Below are positions 41,284 through 49,392 of a stretch of DNA of 64,000 nucleotides, one piece after another. The notes under the pieces were generated by a model, which saw only the letters and a program-made list of their open reading frames with translations, was not told where the DNA came from and ran no database searches. Source of the DNA: Candidatus Poribacteria bacterium (GTDB lineage Bacteria > Poribacteria > WGA-4E > WGA-3G); the NCBI GenBank assembly GCA_022827225.1, contig JAJDTJ010000138.1, positions 1-64,000 on the forward strand, read 5' to 3'. How positions within the stretch are numbered: the first letter of the stretch is position 1; the number at the start of each line of letters is the position of its first letter. The position numbers and the translations under genes were made by a program.

Positions 41284-42264
41284 TTATCTTACTTTCAAGA
41301 TAATTTTACCGAAATTGCGATTCGCTTCCATATACGTGTGTGCCTGTCTCACTTCTGCTAATGGAAAAACGCTGTCGATGACAGGCTTGAGTGCGCCACG
41401 TTTGAATTCTGGCAACCACCGATCAACAAAACGTTGCGTGATCGCAATTTTTTCGTCAATAGATTGCGGTCGCATGACCGATCCAATAATCTTTAGCCGG
41501 TTGCGCATCAGGGTGCCGAGATCGATTTCTGCAGTTGCACCGCCGATCAGTCCGACTTGCAACAACCTACCTTTTGTTTTAAGGACAGAAAGATTCCGTT
41601 CGAGGTAAGGCGCACCGATAAAATCCAAGACGACATCAACGCCTTCTCCATCTGTTAAGTGCTCAATTTCAGCAACGAAGTCGGTTGTTTTGTAGTTGAT
41701 ACCCTCTATTGCGCCGAGTATTTTGCATTTATGAATCTTTTCGGGTGTGCCAGCAGTGACAAAGACATTAGCACCAGCACGATGAGAAATTTGGATGCCG
41801 GCAGTGCCAACACCGCTTCCACCGGCGTGAATTAGAATTGTTTCACCCGCTGCTAATTCTCCGAGCGTAAAAATGTTCTCATTAGCAGTAAAGAATACTT
41901 CAGGAACCGCAGCGGCTTCTTCAAAGCTCCACTCATCGGGTATAGGCATCGCCATGCGGTAGTCGATGACCGCCTGTTCTGCATATCCGCCGCCGCTGAC
42001 GAGTCCAAAGACGCGATCGCCTTCAGAAACGCCTTCCACAGCGTGTCCGACTGCTGCGACAGTTCCAGCAATTTCTAAACCGAGTATCTCAGATTCACCC
42101 GGTGGCGGTGGATAGCCGCCTCGCCGTTGGATCAGGTCGGCACGATTTAACGCAGTGGCATGGACATTTACTAAAAGTTGTGTCGCTGTCGGTATCGGTG
42201 CCGGGATTTCGTTTACCTGCAGCACCCTCGGTCCGCCATCATCTGTTCTAATAATTGCCTTCAC
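41284..42264 (-). CDS. Zinc-free NAD(P)H:quinone oxidoreductase, PIG3/zeta-crystallin type
   Basis: 326 residues, the full family length. A GroES-like N-terminal domain (TALNRADLIQRRGGYPPPPG) is followed by a Rossmann domain with GGSGVGTAGIQ. The ALNRADLIQR.G.YP.PP.. segment is typical of the PIG3 (TP53I3) subgroup, and the zinc ligands of alcohol dehydrogenases are absent. It reduces quinones or enals with NADPH in the cytoplasm. No operon partner is evident; the PorU-like gene lies downstream across a repeat. Confidence 0.85.
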   Translation of the reverse strand: MKAIIRTDDGGPRVLQVNEIPAPIPTATQLLVNVHATALNRADLIQRRGGYPPPPGESEILGLEIAGTVAAVGHAVEGVSEGDRVFGLVSGGGYAEQAVIDYRMAMPIPDEWSFEEAAAVPEVFFTANENIFTLGELAAGETILIHAGGSGVGTAGIQISHRAGANVFVTAGTPEKIHKCKILGAIEGINYKTTDFVAEIEHLTDGEGVDVVLDFIGAPYLERNLSVLKTKGRLLQVGLIGGATAEIDLGTLMRNRLKIIGSVMRPQSIDEKIAITQRFVDRWLPEFKRGALKPVIDSVFPLAEVRQAHTYMEANRNFGKIILKVR

Positions 42265-42532
42265 TCAGTTGCCTCACTTCTTCAGCTAAATTTTAACACA
42301 TTCAGGGTACCATATCCAATTGATAGATTGCTGGTCTGTCGAACTTTTGGTTGTATAAAACCATTTTATTTGTTGCAAATAGACCTCGTTTTTCTTCAAA
42401 AAATCGTCTCTATCAGATGCACAATCATCTATCAGGAAACAGAACTAAATCTCTTACGGCTTTTGAGTTTTGCCCTGCGCTTCGCAGCCGCCGCATTAAA
42501 ATGCTCAAGCAGAGCAATTATCAGAGACGGTT

Positions 42533-43285
42533 TCATCGGTTATCCTCTAACATTCTGCGATGCCTCACTTCATCGTAGATGCGATCCAAGTGTTCTTGGT
42601 TTTTCGGTGGCCAGGGGACATCCTCTGGCATCCCGAGATCTTCACGACTGATAGGAGCCGGTTTCTCATCAAGAATATTATCAGCCGCATCAACGTAGAT
42701 AACTTTCCAACCCCACGGGTGTTTTCCTTTAAACAAAAGGTCAAATTTCTGTTGATCAGAGAGCCTGCTACCTGTAAAAGAAGCACCTCCCCGGCTTCGG
42801 TGCACAACAAGGTGTTTACCAGAAATAGGAATAATAGTATCCGCGTTTGGTCCTAGAAAAAGAACGTGATGCACTTGCGGATCTGTTTGCCTTGCAGCTT
42901 CGAGTTGTTGGCGTTCCCATATTTTTCTATCAATATAAGCATTTTTGTAGGTTTCCCAATCGTCAGTAGGTGGAACGCCGAGTTGTCCAGATACCCATTT
43001 CTCTGGTTGATTTTCAAGACGGGCTAAATTCCAACGATCCGACATATAAACAGAATAATCGCCGAAATGTTCAATAGTGGCACCCTTCTCAAGGAGCATC
43101 TGAAGCCATTCAGCCTGAGGGTACTTCTCATCTATCTCAGGGTTTGTTCCTACCTTTTCTCCAAAAGTTTCAAGAAGTGCTTCAACGGTTTGGGGGCCTT
43201 CATATTTACGCGGAGGTACTACTTTTATGCAGGACACAACCATGAATAAACAAAGCGTTACCAGCGTCATTAGAGAGACCTTCAT
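42533..43285 (-). CDS. Putative lipoprotein of unknown family
   Basis: 250 residues from the ATG at 43285, chosen because AGGAGG lies 8 bases before it. The N-terminus is a lipoprotein signal with lipobox-like MVVSC (Cys about 19). The mature part is polar, with repeated Trp and acidic residues, and has no domain that I recognise. The same frame continues upstream for 47 codons (KQNFINRLKDNDTEIAEQFEQII...). That extension may be the end of a separate small gene that runs into this one or of a frame-shifted longer protein. Confidence 0.6.
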   Translation of the reverse strand: MKVSLMTLVTLCLFMVVSCIKVVPPRKYEGPQTVEALLETFGEKVGTNPEIDEKYPQAEWLQMLLEKGATIEHFGDYSVYMSDRWNLARLENQPEKWVSGQLGVPPTDDWETYKNAYIDRKIWERQQLEAARQTDPQVHHVLFLGPNADTIIPISGKHLVVHRSRGGASFTGSRLSDQQKFDLLFKGKHPWGWKVIYVDAADNILDEKPAPISREDLGMPEDVPWPPKNQEHLDRIYDEVRHRRMLEDNR

Positions 43286-43635
43286 CCAATCCTCCTGTGG
43301 TGATTTTTCTCTCAAGTTTTCGTGTTCTGTTGGGCGCAGCGATTTCTGGCGACGAATAATTTGCTCAAACTGTTCCGCAATTTCAGTATCATTATCTTTG
43401 AGTCTGTTTATGAAGTTTTGCTTCAATTTTTTCGTCAGTAGGGACCCCTGATATCGACGGTTTTGATTTCTGCCTCAAGTTCACTGTCGCTCTTTGACAT
43501 TTCTGATCTCTGTCAGAACCTTATCCTGTCGAGAAAAAACAAAAAAAGAAGCGGATTACAACTTTTTAGGCTTAACAACGTCTAAAGAATAGAGATCCTT
43601 AAAAAACGCAAATTAACCAGAGAGAGGTATACCCA

Positions 43636-44115
43636 ATGGAAAAGAGAAATAGGAGGACTTCAAAGAGGTCAGCATCTCGGAAAATCAACCCTGTGAAAGC
43701 CAAATTAGCATCTATGAACGAATGTTTCGATCAATTGCGTAATGGGCTGCCTGAAACACAGGAAGCATACATCAACGGCGACAGGATCACGCATTCTTAC
43801 GTTAAGAGCTGCTTTCTTATGATTATTCAACGCACTGTAGACATCAATAACGCCATTATCGAATTTAAGGGGCAGATTCCACATCAGCAAAAGCACCACA
43901 GTTTTCAGACCTTACATCAAAACAGTGCCATTAATAAAGAGACACTTGATTTTTTCATGAAAGCTTTAGAGTGCTACGAAAGCATTATCAATCCTTATCA
44001 AGAATTTGCTCCCGCTGAGCTTTACGATGTCTCTTGCGATTTGTTGGAATATGGAGAAGCGTACACACGCCAACTTGAAAATTACTTCGCGCGTTTCTCA
44101 CGGACAGAAAAATAG
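43636..44115 (+). CDS. Small helical protein, distantly HepT-like
   Basis: 159 residues. A basic N-terminus (KRNRRTSKRSASRK) precedes a predicted all-helical domain. The order VDINNAIIEF, then SFQTL, NKETLDFFMKALECYESI, and LYDVSCDLLEYGEAY.RQLENYF resembles the HepT (DUF86) fold. The R-x4-6-H catalytic motif of HepT nucleases is not present at the expected place (ECYESIINPY), and no MntA-type partner gene is next to it. If it is HepT-related, it has probably lost nuclease activity. GAGAGAGG precedes the start. Assignment is tentative. Confidence 0.55.
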   Translation: MEKRNRRTSKRSASRKINPVKAKLASMNECFDQLRNGLPETQEAYINGDRITHSYVKSCFLMIIQRTVDINNAIIEFKGQIPHQQKHHSFQTLHQNSAINKETLDFFMKALECYESIINPYQEFAPAELYDVSCDLLEYGEAYTRQLENYFARFSRTEK

Positions 44116-44140
44116 GCGCGGCTACTCACCGCGCCCATTT
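44115..44140. terminator. Rho-independent-type terminator between convergent genes
   Basis: GGCGCGG (44115-44121) and CCGCGCC (44129-44135) make a seven-base GC stem with a seven-base loop, followed by ATTTTC. It begins on the stop codon of the small helical gene and lies before the end of the convergent lipoprotein gene, so it may serve both. Confidence 0.65.
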
Positions 44141-44181
44141 TCACTATGCGCCAGTTCAGTTGCAGACCGCACCTACATACT

Positions 44182-44961
44182 CTAATTAAATTCGACGATA
44201 CCACCCGTACCCTTCAGATCAATATCTGGTTTAAGTAGAATCTGCTCTTCTTCTTCTAACCGTAATCCAGTTGGATGGAGAACATAAGCGATCCTGAGCG
44301 GGAGATATTTCCCCAAATCGGCGTATCTCTCTTCATCAGTCTTATAAATCTGCATTTCGCTCATTTGGGTCTGATAAGCATACCAATATTTCAGGTATGA
44401 CTGGATTCGATTGTTATAAACAAGTTCACCGGAGTTTGCGTCAACAACTTTGACTCGGGTACGACCGATAGCGGTAAGGCGCGTCCGGATATAGGTGGAT
44501 GTCCCTGAAATTCCGCTCTGGCTGCCTTGCTTCATAAGATGTTGGTTGTAATCATCCCGATCTAAATTCGGTTTTTCAACCATCCCAATGATTACCAGGT
44601 CTGCGTTGAGTGCCTGTCCGAGTTTCGCTGCCAAAGCGGGGTCTTCATAGACCTGCCCGAGTGTTAATCCGAGTTCCGAGAGTTTATCGTCAACAGGTTT
44701 AACCTTGTTTGAAATATCGTAAGTCCACTCTGCGTCCTTTAATATAAGTCTTAAACGCTCTCCGAGGTTAACGCTGATTCTTTTGCCCAATTTGCTTACT
44801 TCTTCTGTTGCATTTGCATCCGTATAAAATTGGGTAACGACAACGCTCTTCGCTTTGTCAATTTCCGGTGGTGTGGTAATGTTAACCACGCCTCCACCAA
44901 GGCAACCCGCGATTGTTAGGCAGAAGAGTGGTATAAACAGAATTGCAAAAAAACGTATCAC
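44182..44961 (-). CDS. Putative lipoprotein, CsgG-like
   Basis: 259 residues starting at a GTG (44961) with a strong GGAGGG before it. A lipoprotein signal with LTIAGC gives a lipid-modified Cys at about 20. The core (KAKSVVVTQFYTDANATEEV ... ALNADLVIIGMVEK ... RTRVKVVDANSGELVYNNR) has the fold pattern of CsgG/TolB-type N-terminal lipoproteins, which compute a summed activity over variants such as 'DLVI.G.V'. It is likely anchored in the outer membrane. The specific function is not known. Confidence 0.6.
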   Translation of the reverse strand: MIRFFAILFIPLFCLTIAGCLGGGVVNITTPPEIDKAKSVVVTQFYTDANATEEVSKLGKRISVNLGERLRLILKDAEWTYDISNKVKPVDDKLSELGLTLGQVYEDPALAAKLGQALNADLVIIGMVEKPNLDRDDYNQHLMKQGSQSGISGTSTYIRTRLTAIGRTRVKVVDANSGELVYNNRIQSYLKYWYAYQTQMSEMQIYKTDEERYADLGKYLPLRIAYVLHPTGLRLEEEEQILLKPDIDLKGTGGIVEFN

Positions 44962-45169
44962 TGAAGTGTCCCTCCTATAAATTTCGACGTAACTTGAAAG
45001 CCGAATTTTCTGTTATTGGAAAATTTGCGCAAGTCTTACTTTAAGCTTCCTACACGCGGTTTAGTATTTCCATCAGCAGCGGCGAAATCCGAAAATTGTG
45101 CCATCAAAAACCGTATTCGGAAACCAAATTACCTACAGCATACCACAAAATGCAGAAATAAGTCAACAC

Positions 45170-46132
45170 CTATCCGACAGCTAATGCGCGGACTTCTCCA
45201 AATTCGTGTGTAAGTTTCGTCCAGGAATTACCAGCATCTGTGCTACGATAGAGCTGCCCGCTCACACTACAAGCGATTATCAGGTCGTTAACCTTCGGAT
45301 TGTGGGCAAAGGTCCAGATTGTGCTGTTCGCAGTTCTGCCGATATCGGCGCGATCCCATGTTTTTCCGACATCGCCCGTCGAGAAGATACCGCCTTGGTC
45401 CCCTGGTGGACCGTTCCCTGCACCGATGAATACCTTACCGGCATCGCCGTTAAGAAAGAACGCCGCACGGCAATAGGGCCATGGATAATGCGCCTTGACG
45501 TTCAACGGTGTCCACTGTTGTCCCATGTCCGTCGTTAGACAAACATCGTTATTCGTTGCTGCGATGATCGTTTTTGGGGAACCCGGAACGACACAAAGAC
45601 CGTGAATATCCAAACTGCTGAGTCCATCACTGCGCTCTGTCCATGTTTCGCCACCGTCGGTGCTAAGACGCATGCCATCAATCTCAATACCAGCATAGAG
45701 GGTTTGTGAATCTTCCGGATCAACCACAAAAGTCGTGACGCGCGGGATAATCGGAACGCCTTCGCATTCTTGTGCCAAAGGGACATCAAGTTGCTTCCAG
45801 GTGTCGCCGCCATCGGTGGATTTAAAAAGCGCGGACGGGCACGTCCCGGCGTAAATTGTATCTGGAGACTTCGGATCAATCGCTATTGCCCATACCTCCC
45901 GTCCATCCATTGGGCTTGGAAGGTGGTGCCACGATTCAGCAGCGTTGTTTGTACGGAAAATACCGTTTTCAGTACCTGCGTAGACAATATTTCCATCACT
46001 TGGATTGACAGCTATTGCGCGTACATCAGCTTCAGGAAAAAGTCCGTTACTGACTCTGCGCCATGTATCCCCGTTGTCGGTACTGTGCCAGACACTTTGT
46101 CCAATAGTTCCTGCGTAGAGTGTAGCTTGCAT
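45170..46132 (-). CDS. BNR/Asp-box beta-propeller protein
   Basis: 320 residues, no signal peptide. About seven Asp-box motifs (S.DNGDTW, STDGGDTW, STDGGETW, TTDMGQQW, STDAGNSW) mark the blades of a sialidase-like or VPS10-like propeller. Catalytic residues of sialidases are not evident, so it is probably a structural or binding propeller. AGGAG precedes the start. It is the last gene of the long minus-strand series that begins with recF. Confidence 0.75.
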   Translation of the reverse strand: MQATLYAGTIGQSVWHSTDNGDTWRRVSNGLFPEADVRAIAVNPSDGNIVYAGTENGIFRTNNAAESWHHLPSPMDGREVWAIAIDPKSPDTIYAGTCPSALFKSTDGGDTWKQLDVPLAQECEGVPIIPRVTTFVVDPEDSQTLYAGIEIDGMRLSTDGGETWTERSDGLSSLDIHGLCVVPGSPKTIIAATNNDVCLTTDMGQQWTPLNVKAHYPWPYCRAAFFLNGDAGKVFIGAGNGPPGDQGGIFSTGDVGKTWDRADIGRTANSTIWTFAHNPKVNDLIIACSVSGQLYRSTDAGNSWTKLTHEFGEVRALAVG

Positions 46133-46150
46133 CTTTTCTCCTTTTTAATG

Positions 46151-46187
46151 GTTGTCAGTTATCAACCGTACTAAAAACTGATAACTA
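46151..46187. repeat. Dispersed palindromic repeat (intergenic copy)
   Basis: GTTGTCAGTTATCA and ACCGTACTAAAAACTGATAACT are inverted arms of the family seen at 11659, 41190 and 61450. It lies between the M30-like gene and the BNR propeller gene and slightly overlaps the stop codon of the former. Confidence 0.6.
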
Positions 46188-47885
46188 TTCCAGCGATCTT
46201 GTGTCAACAATTCTTGAATCCAGTGAAATTTGATATGTTACGGACTCCGGTGCTATCTCTGGATCAAGGCGAAACGAAAACCGGTACATCCTGTTGTTTG
46301 GCGAGTCCGGCGTTACAGGGTACATTGCTTGCGACTCTTGATGGAGACGTTCAATGTTGTTCGCAACACGTATCAATGTCACAGAAGGGACTAACCCAAC
46401 AAGCGGTTCATTCGGCACGGCAACGATGTCCCAGTACTGTGGATGCACCGGATTCGGAAGCGCAACAGTAACGAAAGTGATGTGTGCTCCCCGTGTTGCG
46501 TTATATTGATACTGTGTATTTTGCGTCTGGGCATTGCTCACTTCCGATTGTAGGCTCGGAATTAGGATAGCTCTTGTGACAGTATCCGCTAAAACTATAG
46601 AACCCGAACCGTTGGTGGACAACACTATTTCACGTTTACGGACATCGCCGGTGTTATGAAATTCAATTGCGTGTGCGGTGCTGCTCTCGCGAGCGCGACT
46701 TGAAAATCCGAGGGTCAATCCACCGGCATCTTCAAATCCTACATAGTTTGCTGAAAAGTTACGCAACTGCCCATCTTGTGTACCGCTTGGATAGGAACGA
46801 TGCCACCGATCCGGTTCAAGAGCGAGTCTGATAGTACGATAATCAGATAGATAGTTCGCGAGTTTCCAATTGTTAAAAATATCAGAAATCTTCTGCGTAG
46901 TGCCGTTTGATGCGAGTGCATCCGCAACGCCAGTGAGCGACGTGCCTCGATTCTGAACGATTCCAGTTAATGTGTCCAAACCGCCGTGCTGTTCATGTAA
47001 ATACAACATCCATAAAAAGGTCCCACCATAGTGTGGAAGGGCATCTATATCCGTTTCCGGCCAGGTTATGAGTGAAATAGAGGGGTTCTTCTCAAACGCC
47101 GTGACATGCTCTAAAACGGAATAACCACAGAGGAACGAAGCATATCCCGCACAGCCTTCATCGACCCAAGTCGCTTCGTGCGGATCGTGTCCCCAATGGA
47201 TAAGATGTAGAAGTTCGTGTGCGACGACATTGTGAGCTGTCTCGCTATTCGGATTAAGCGGTTGTGTGTCTACATACAACATATCGGCTTCGTTACTACG
47301 AATCGGAAACCTACGAAACCCAGGATTCCTAAGCACACCGAGACTTTGATCCGCTGGATTGAAAAAACCTGCCGTGTACTGATTGGTATGATTCGCATCT
47401 CGAATATTGAGTAGCAATAAAATAATCTTACCATTTCCGTCAATATCAGGGGGCGCGCCAAAAGACTGTGTTAGTGTTTGATAAATGCCGCGTTGTGGAT
47501 GCGCCGGTGTCGCGGTGTCAAAAGCACGTACTATTGACTGAACTGTTTCGGTGGTAACCCGTGTGTTCCATTCTGATGCCTCAACAAAAACATAACAGAA
47601 GTTACCAACACCGCGAAGGACAGCAGAGACGGTGTACTGCTGCATACTCCTAAAGTCTGGAGCAAAAAACGTCCGCTCTGCTCCGATCGGTAGTGTTGGT
47701 GCACTTGGAACCAGCGGTCTTGCCACATTTTCATCCGGAAAGGCTCCTGTCGAACCGCGAAGCATTTCTTTCATAAATGACAACTTCGGTGTTCCACAGA
47801 GATGGATTTCCGAACTTTGACACGGTAACCACCCAGACAACAGCAGCATGAAGATGGAGACGAAAACCGTTATATTTTTCATCAC
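46185..47885 (-). CDS. Exported metalloprotease, M30 (hyicolysin)-like
   Basis: 566 residues with a signal peptide (about 1-25). The zinc-binding motif HELLH (His223-His227) is followed about 15 residues later by WVDEG, whose Glu243 is the likely third ligand. This spacing and the AHNVVAHELLHLIHWG context fit peptidase family M30. The C-terminal half is beta-rich and may form domains that bind substrate. It lies 8 bases downstream of the TPR gene, so it is cotranscribed with it. The target is unknown. Confidence 0.7.
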   Translation of the reverse strand: MMKNITVFVSIFMLLLSGWLPCQSSEIHLCGTPKLSFMKEMLRGSTGAFPDENVARPLVPSAPTLPIGAERTFFAPDFRSMQQYTVSAVLRGVGNFCYVFVEASEWNTRVTTETVQSIVRAFDTATPAHPQRGIYQTLTQSFGAPPDIDGNGKIILLLLNIRDANHTNQYTAGFFNPADQSLGVLRNPGFRRFPIRSNEADMLYVDTQPLNPNSETAHNVVAHELLHLIHWGHDPHEATWVDEGCAGYASFLCGYSVLEHVTAFEKNPSISLITWPETDIDALPHYGGTFLWMLYLHEQHGGLDTLTGIVQNRGTSLTGVADALASNGTTQKISDIFNNWKLANYLSDYRTIRLALEPDRWHRSYPSGTQDGQLRNFSANYVGFEDAGGLTLGFSSRARESSTAHAIEFHNTGDVRKREIVLSTNGSGSIVLADTVTRAILIPSLQSEVSNAQTQNTQYQYNATRGAHITFVTVALPNPVHPQYWDIVAVPNEPLVGLVPSVTLIRVANNIERLHQESQAMYPVTPDSPNNRMYRFSFRLDPEIAPESVTYQISLDSRIVDTRSLE

Positions 47886-47893
47886 TGTCCAAA

Positions 47894-49372
47894 CTATTTG
47901 CCTAATTTAATGATAGCAAGTTTCTGACGAAGTTCGTCGTTCTCCGGTTCAATCTGCACGGCGTGCTCCAAAGTTTGCAACGCCTTTTGTTCTAAGCCTT
48001 TTTTTAGGTAGGCATCAGCGAGATGTTCGAGAATCTCTGGTTCATCTGGTAGGTAACGAACTGCCTGTTCTAAATTCTCTATAGCGGCATCCAACTTCCC
48101 TTGTTTAAGGTAGATAAGCCCTAAACTATCCAAATATGCCCCCGATGTCGGCGTGCTTTTGAGTGCCCGGCGAACGAGTGTTTCCGCTTCATCCAATCTA
48201 ATTCCCTGCTCAGCGTAGAGATACCCTAATGCGTTATATGCATCAGGTACCTCTTCTGTAGACGAGAGTTCTATTGCTTTGCGCAAGTAATTTTCTGATC
48301 GTTGAACATCGTCGAGCATCTGGTAGGCTATTCCGATACCTATGAGTGCGGGAACATCGTTACCGTCACCGGTCAAAATCTTTTCAAAGTTCTGGACGGC
48401 TTTCTGTGGTACATTGAATTTCAGGTAAACCTGCGCGAGTTGATATCGGGAGTTTCGGAGTTCTCGAGCTAACATCTCACGATCTCTCCTCCGACTGCGT
48501 TCCCTGCGCATTGCGCTGGCGTGTTCCTCTAATAATGTGACTGCGCGCTTAATATGGTGTTCGGCTTTTTGAAAGTTGTTTTTTGCTTGATACGCGACAC
48601 CGACGCTGTAATGAGCATTAATGTTGTCCGGGGAGATGGTTAAAACCCTCTCATAAGAATGCAACGCTTCCTCTTGTCGGTTCTGTGCCTCGTAAAGTTC
48701 CGCGAGTTCCTGATGGTACAACGCCCTAAAGGGCATGATACGGGTCAATGCCTTAAATGACGTAATTGCGAGTTCAGGACGGTTGAATTCGCGACCCATT
48801 CTGCCCATGTAGGAATGCGCATCACTGTGGTCTGGATCCAATTCAACAACACGCTTTAATGCCGTAAACATCTCATCTTCCTTGTTTCTATCGCGTTCCA
48901 TATTAGAAATATATCTGGCATAATATCGGTTCGTTAGCATTTTGCCAAGGATCCACGCTGCGTGGACACTTTCGGGGTCCAGTTCAACAGATTTTTTGTA
49001 ATCTTCTTTTGCTCCGTTGGGATTTTGCCATACTGAAAACCTAAGTTCAGCACGCTGCGCGTAGATAAAACTGATGTCCGCCTTAGATAATACATTATTT
49101 GTGGAGAAGGCATCGTCAGTTTCTAATTTTTTAATTAAAGCGTCGTAAGCGTTTTTGCTTTTATGGCTGTTAGGGTTACGGGTACTGCAATAGGCAGCCC
49201 ACATCAGATCGGTATAGATTTCCGCTGCGCGCGCCATATCTGCATCTAATGACGTACCATCATCGGTGAGCGGGACTAATTCGGGTGTTTCACCCGCTGG
49301 TATGTCAGTTTCGGCATAAACACAGTTGACTATAATAAACGCGAACATTATGAAAATGCTGAGGTATTTCAT
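47894..49372 (-). CDS. Exported TPR-repeat protein
   Basis: 492 residues. A signal peptide (about 1-20, ending VYA) precedes tetratricopeptide repeats from about residue 100 to the C-terminus (YMGRMGREFNRPELAITSF, GLIYLKQGKLDAAIENLEQA). The repeats form a superhelical protein-binding scaffold in the periplasm. It follows gyrA by 20 bases on the same strand, which is an unusual operon neighbour for gyrA and probably reflects read-through rather than shared function. Confidence 0.85.
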   Translation of the reverse strand: MKYLSIFIMFAFIIVNCVYAETDIPAGETPELVPLTDDGTSLDADMARAAEIYTDLMWAAYCSTRNPNSHKSKNAYDALIKKLETDDAFSTNNVLSKADISFIYAQRAELRFSVWQNPNGAKEDYKKSVELDPESVHAAWILGKMLTNRYYARYISNMERDRNKEDEMFTALKRVVELDPDHSDAHSYMGRMGREFNRPELAITSFKALTRIMPFRALYHQELAELYEAQNRQEEALHSYERVLTISPDNINAHYSVGVAYQAKNNFQKAEHHIKRAVTLLEEHASAMRRERSRRRDREMLARELRNSRYQLAQVYLKFNVPQKAVQNFEKILTGDGNDVPALIGIGIAYQMLDDVQRSENYLRKAIELSSTEEVPDAYNALGYLYAEQGIRLDEAETLVRRALKSTPTSGAYLDSLGLIYLKQGKLDAAIENLEQAVRYLPDEPEILEHLADAYLKKGLEQKALQTLEHAVQIEPENDELRQKLAIIKLGK

Positions 49373-49392
49373 CAGTTTCTCCGTTCAGTGTC

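Noticed and set aside
42432-42536. 34-codon frame whose ATG overlaps the stop of the lipoprotein gene (ATGA)
   Set aside because: The coupling is attractive, but the peptide (MKPSLIIALLEHFNAAAAKR...) is basic and low in complexity with no further support.
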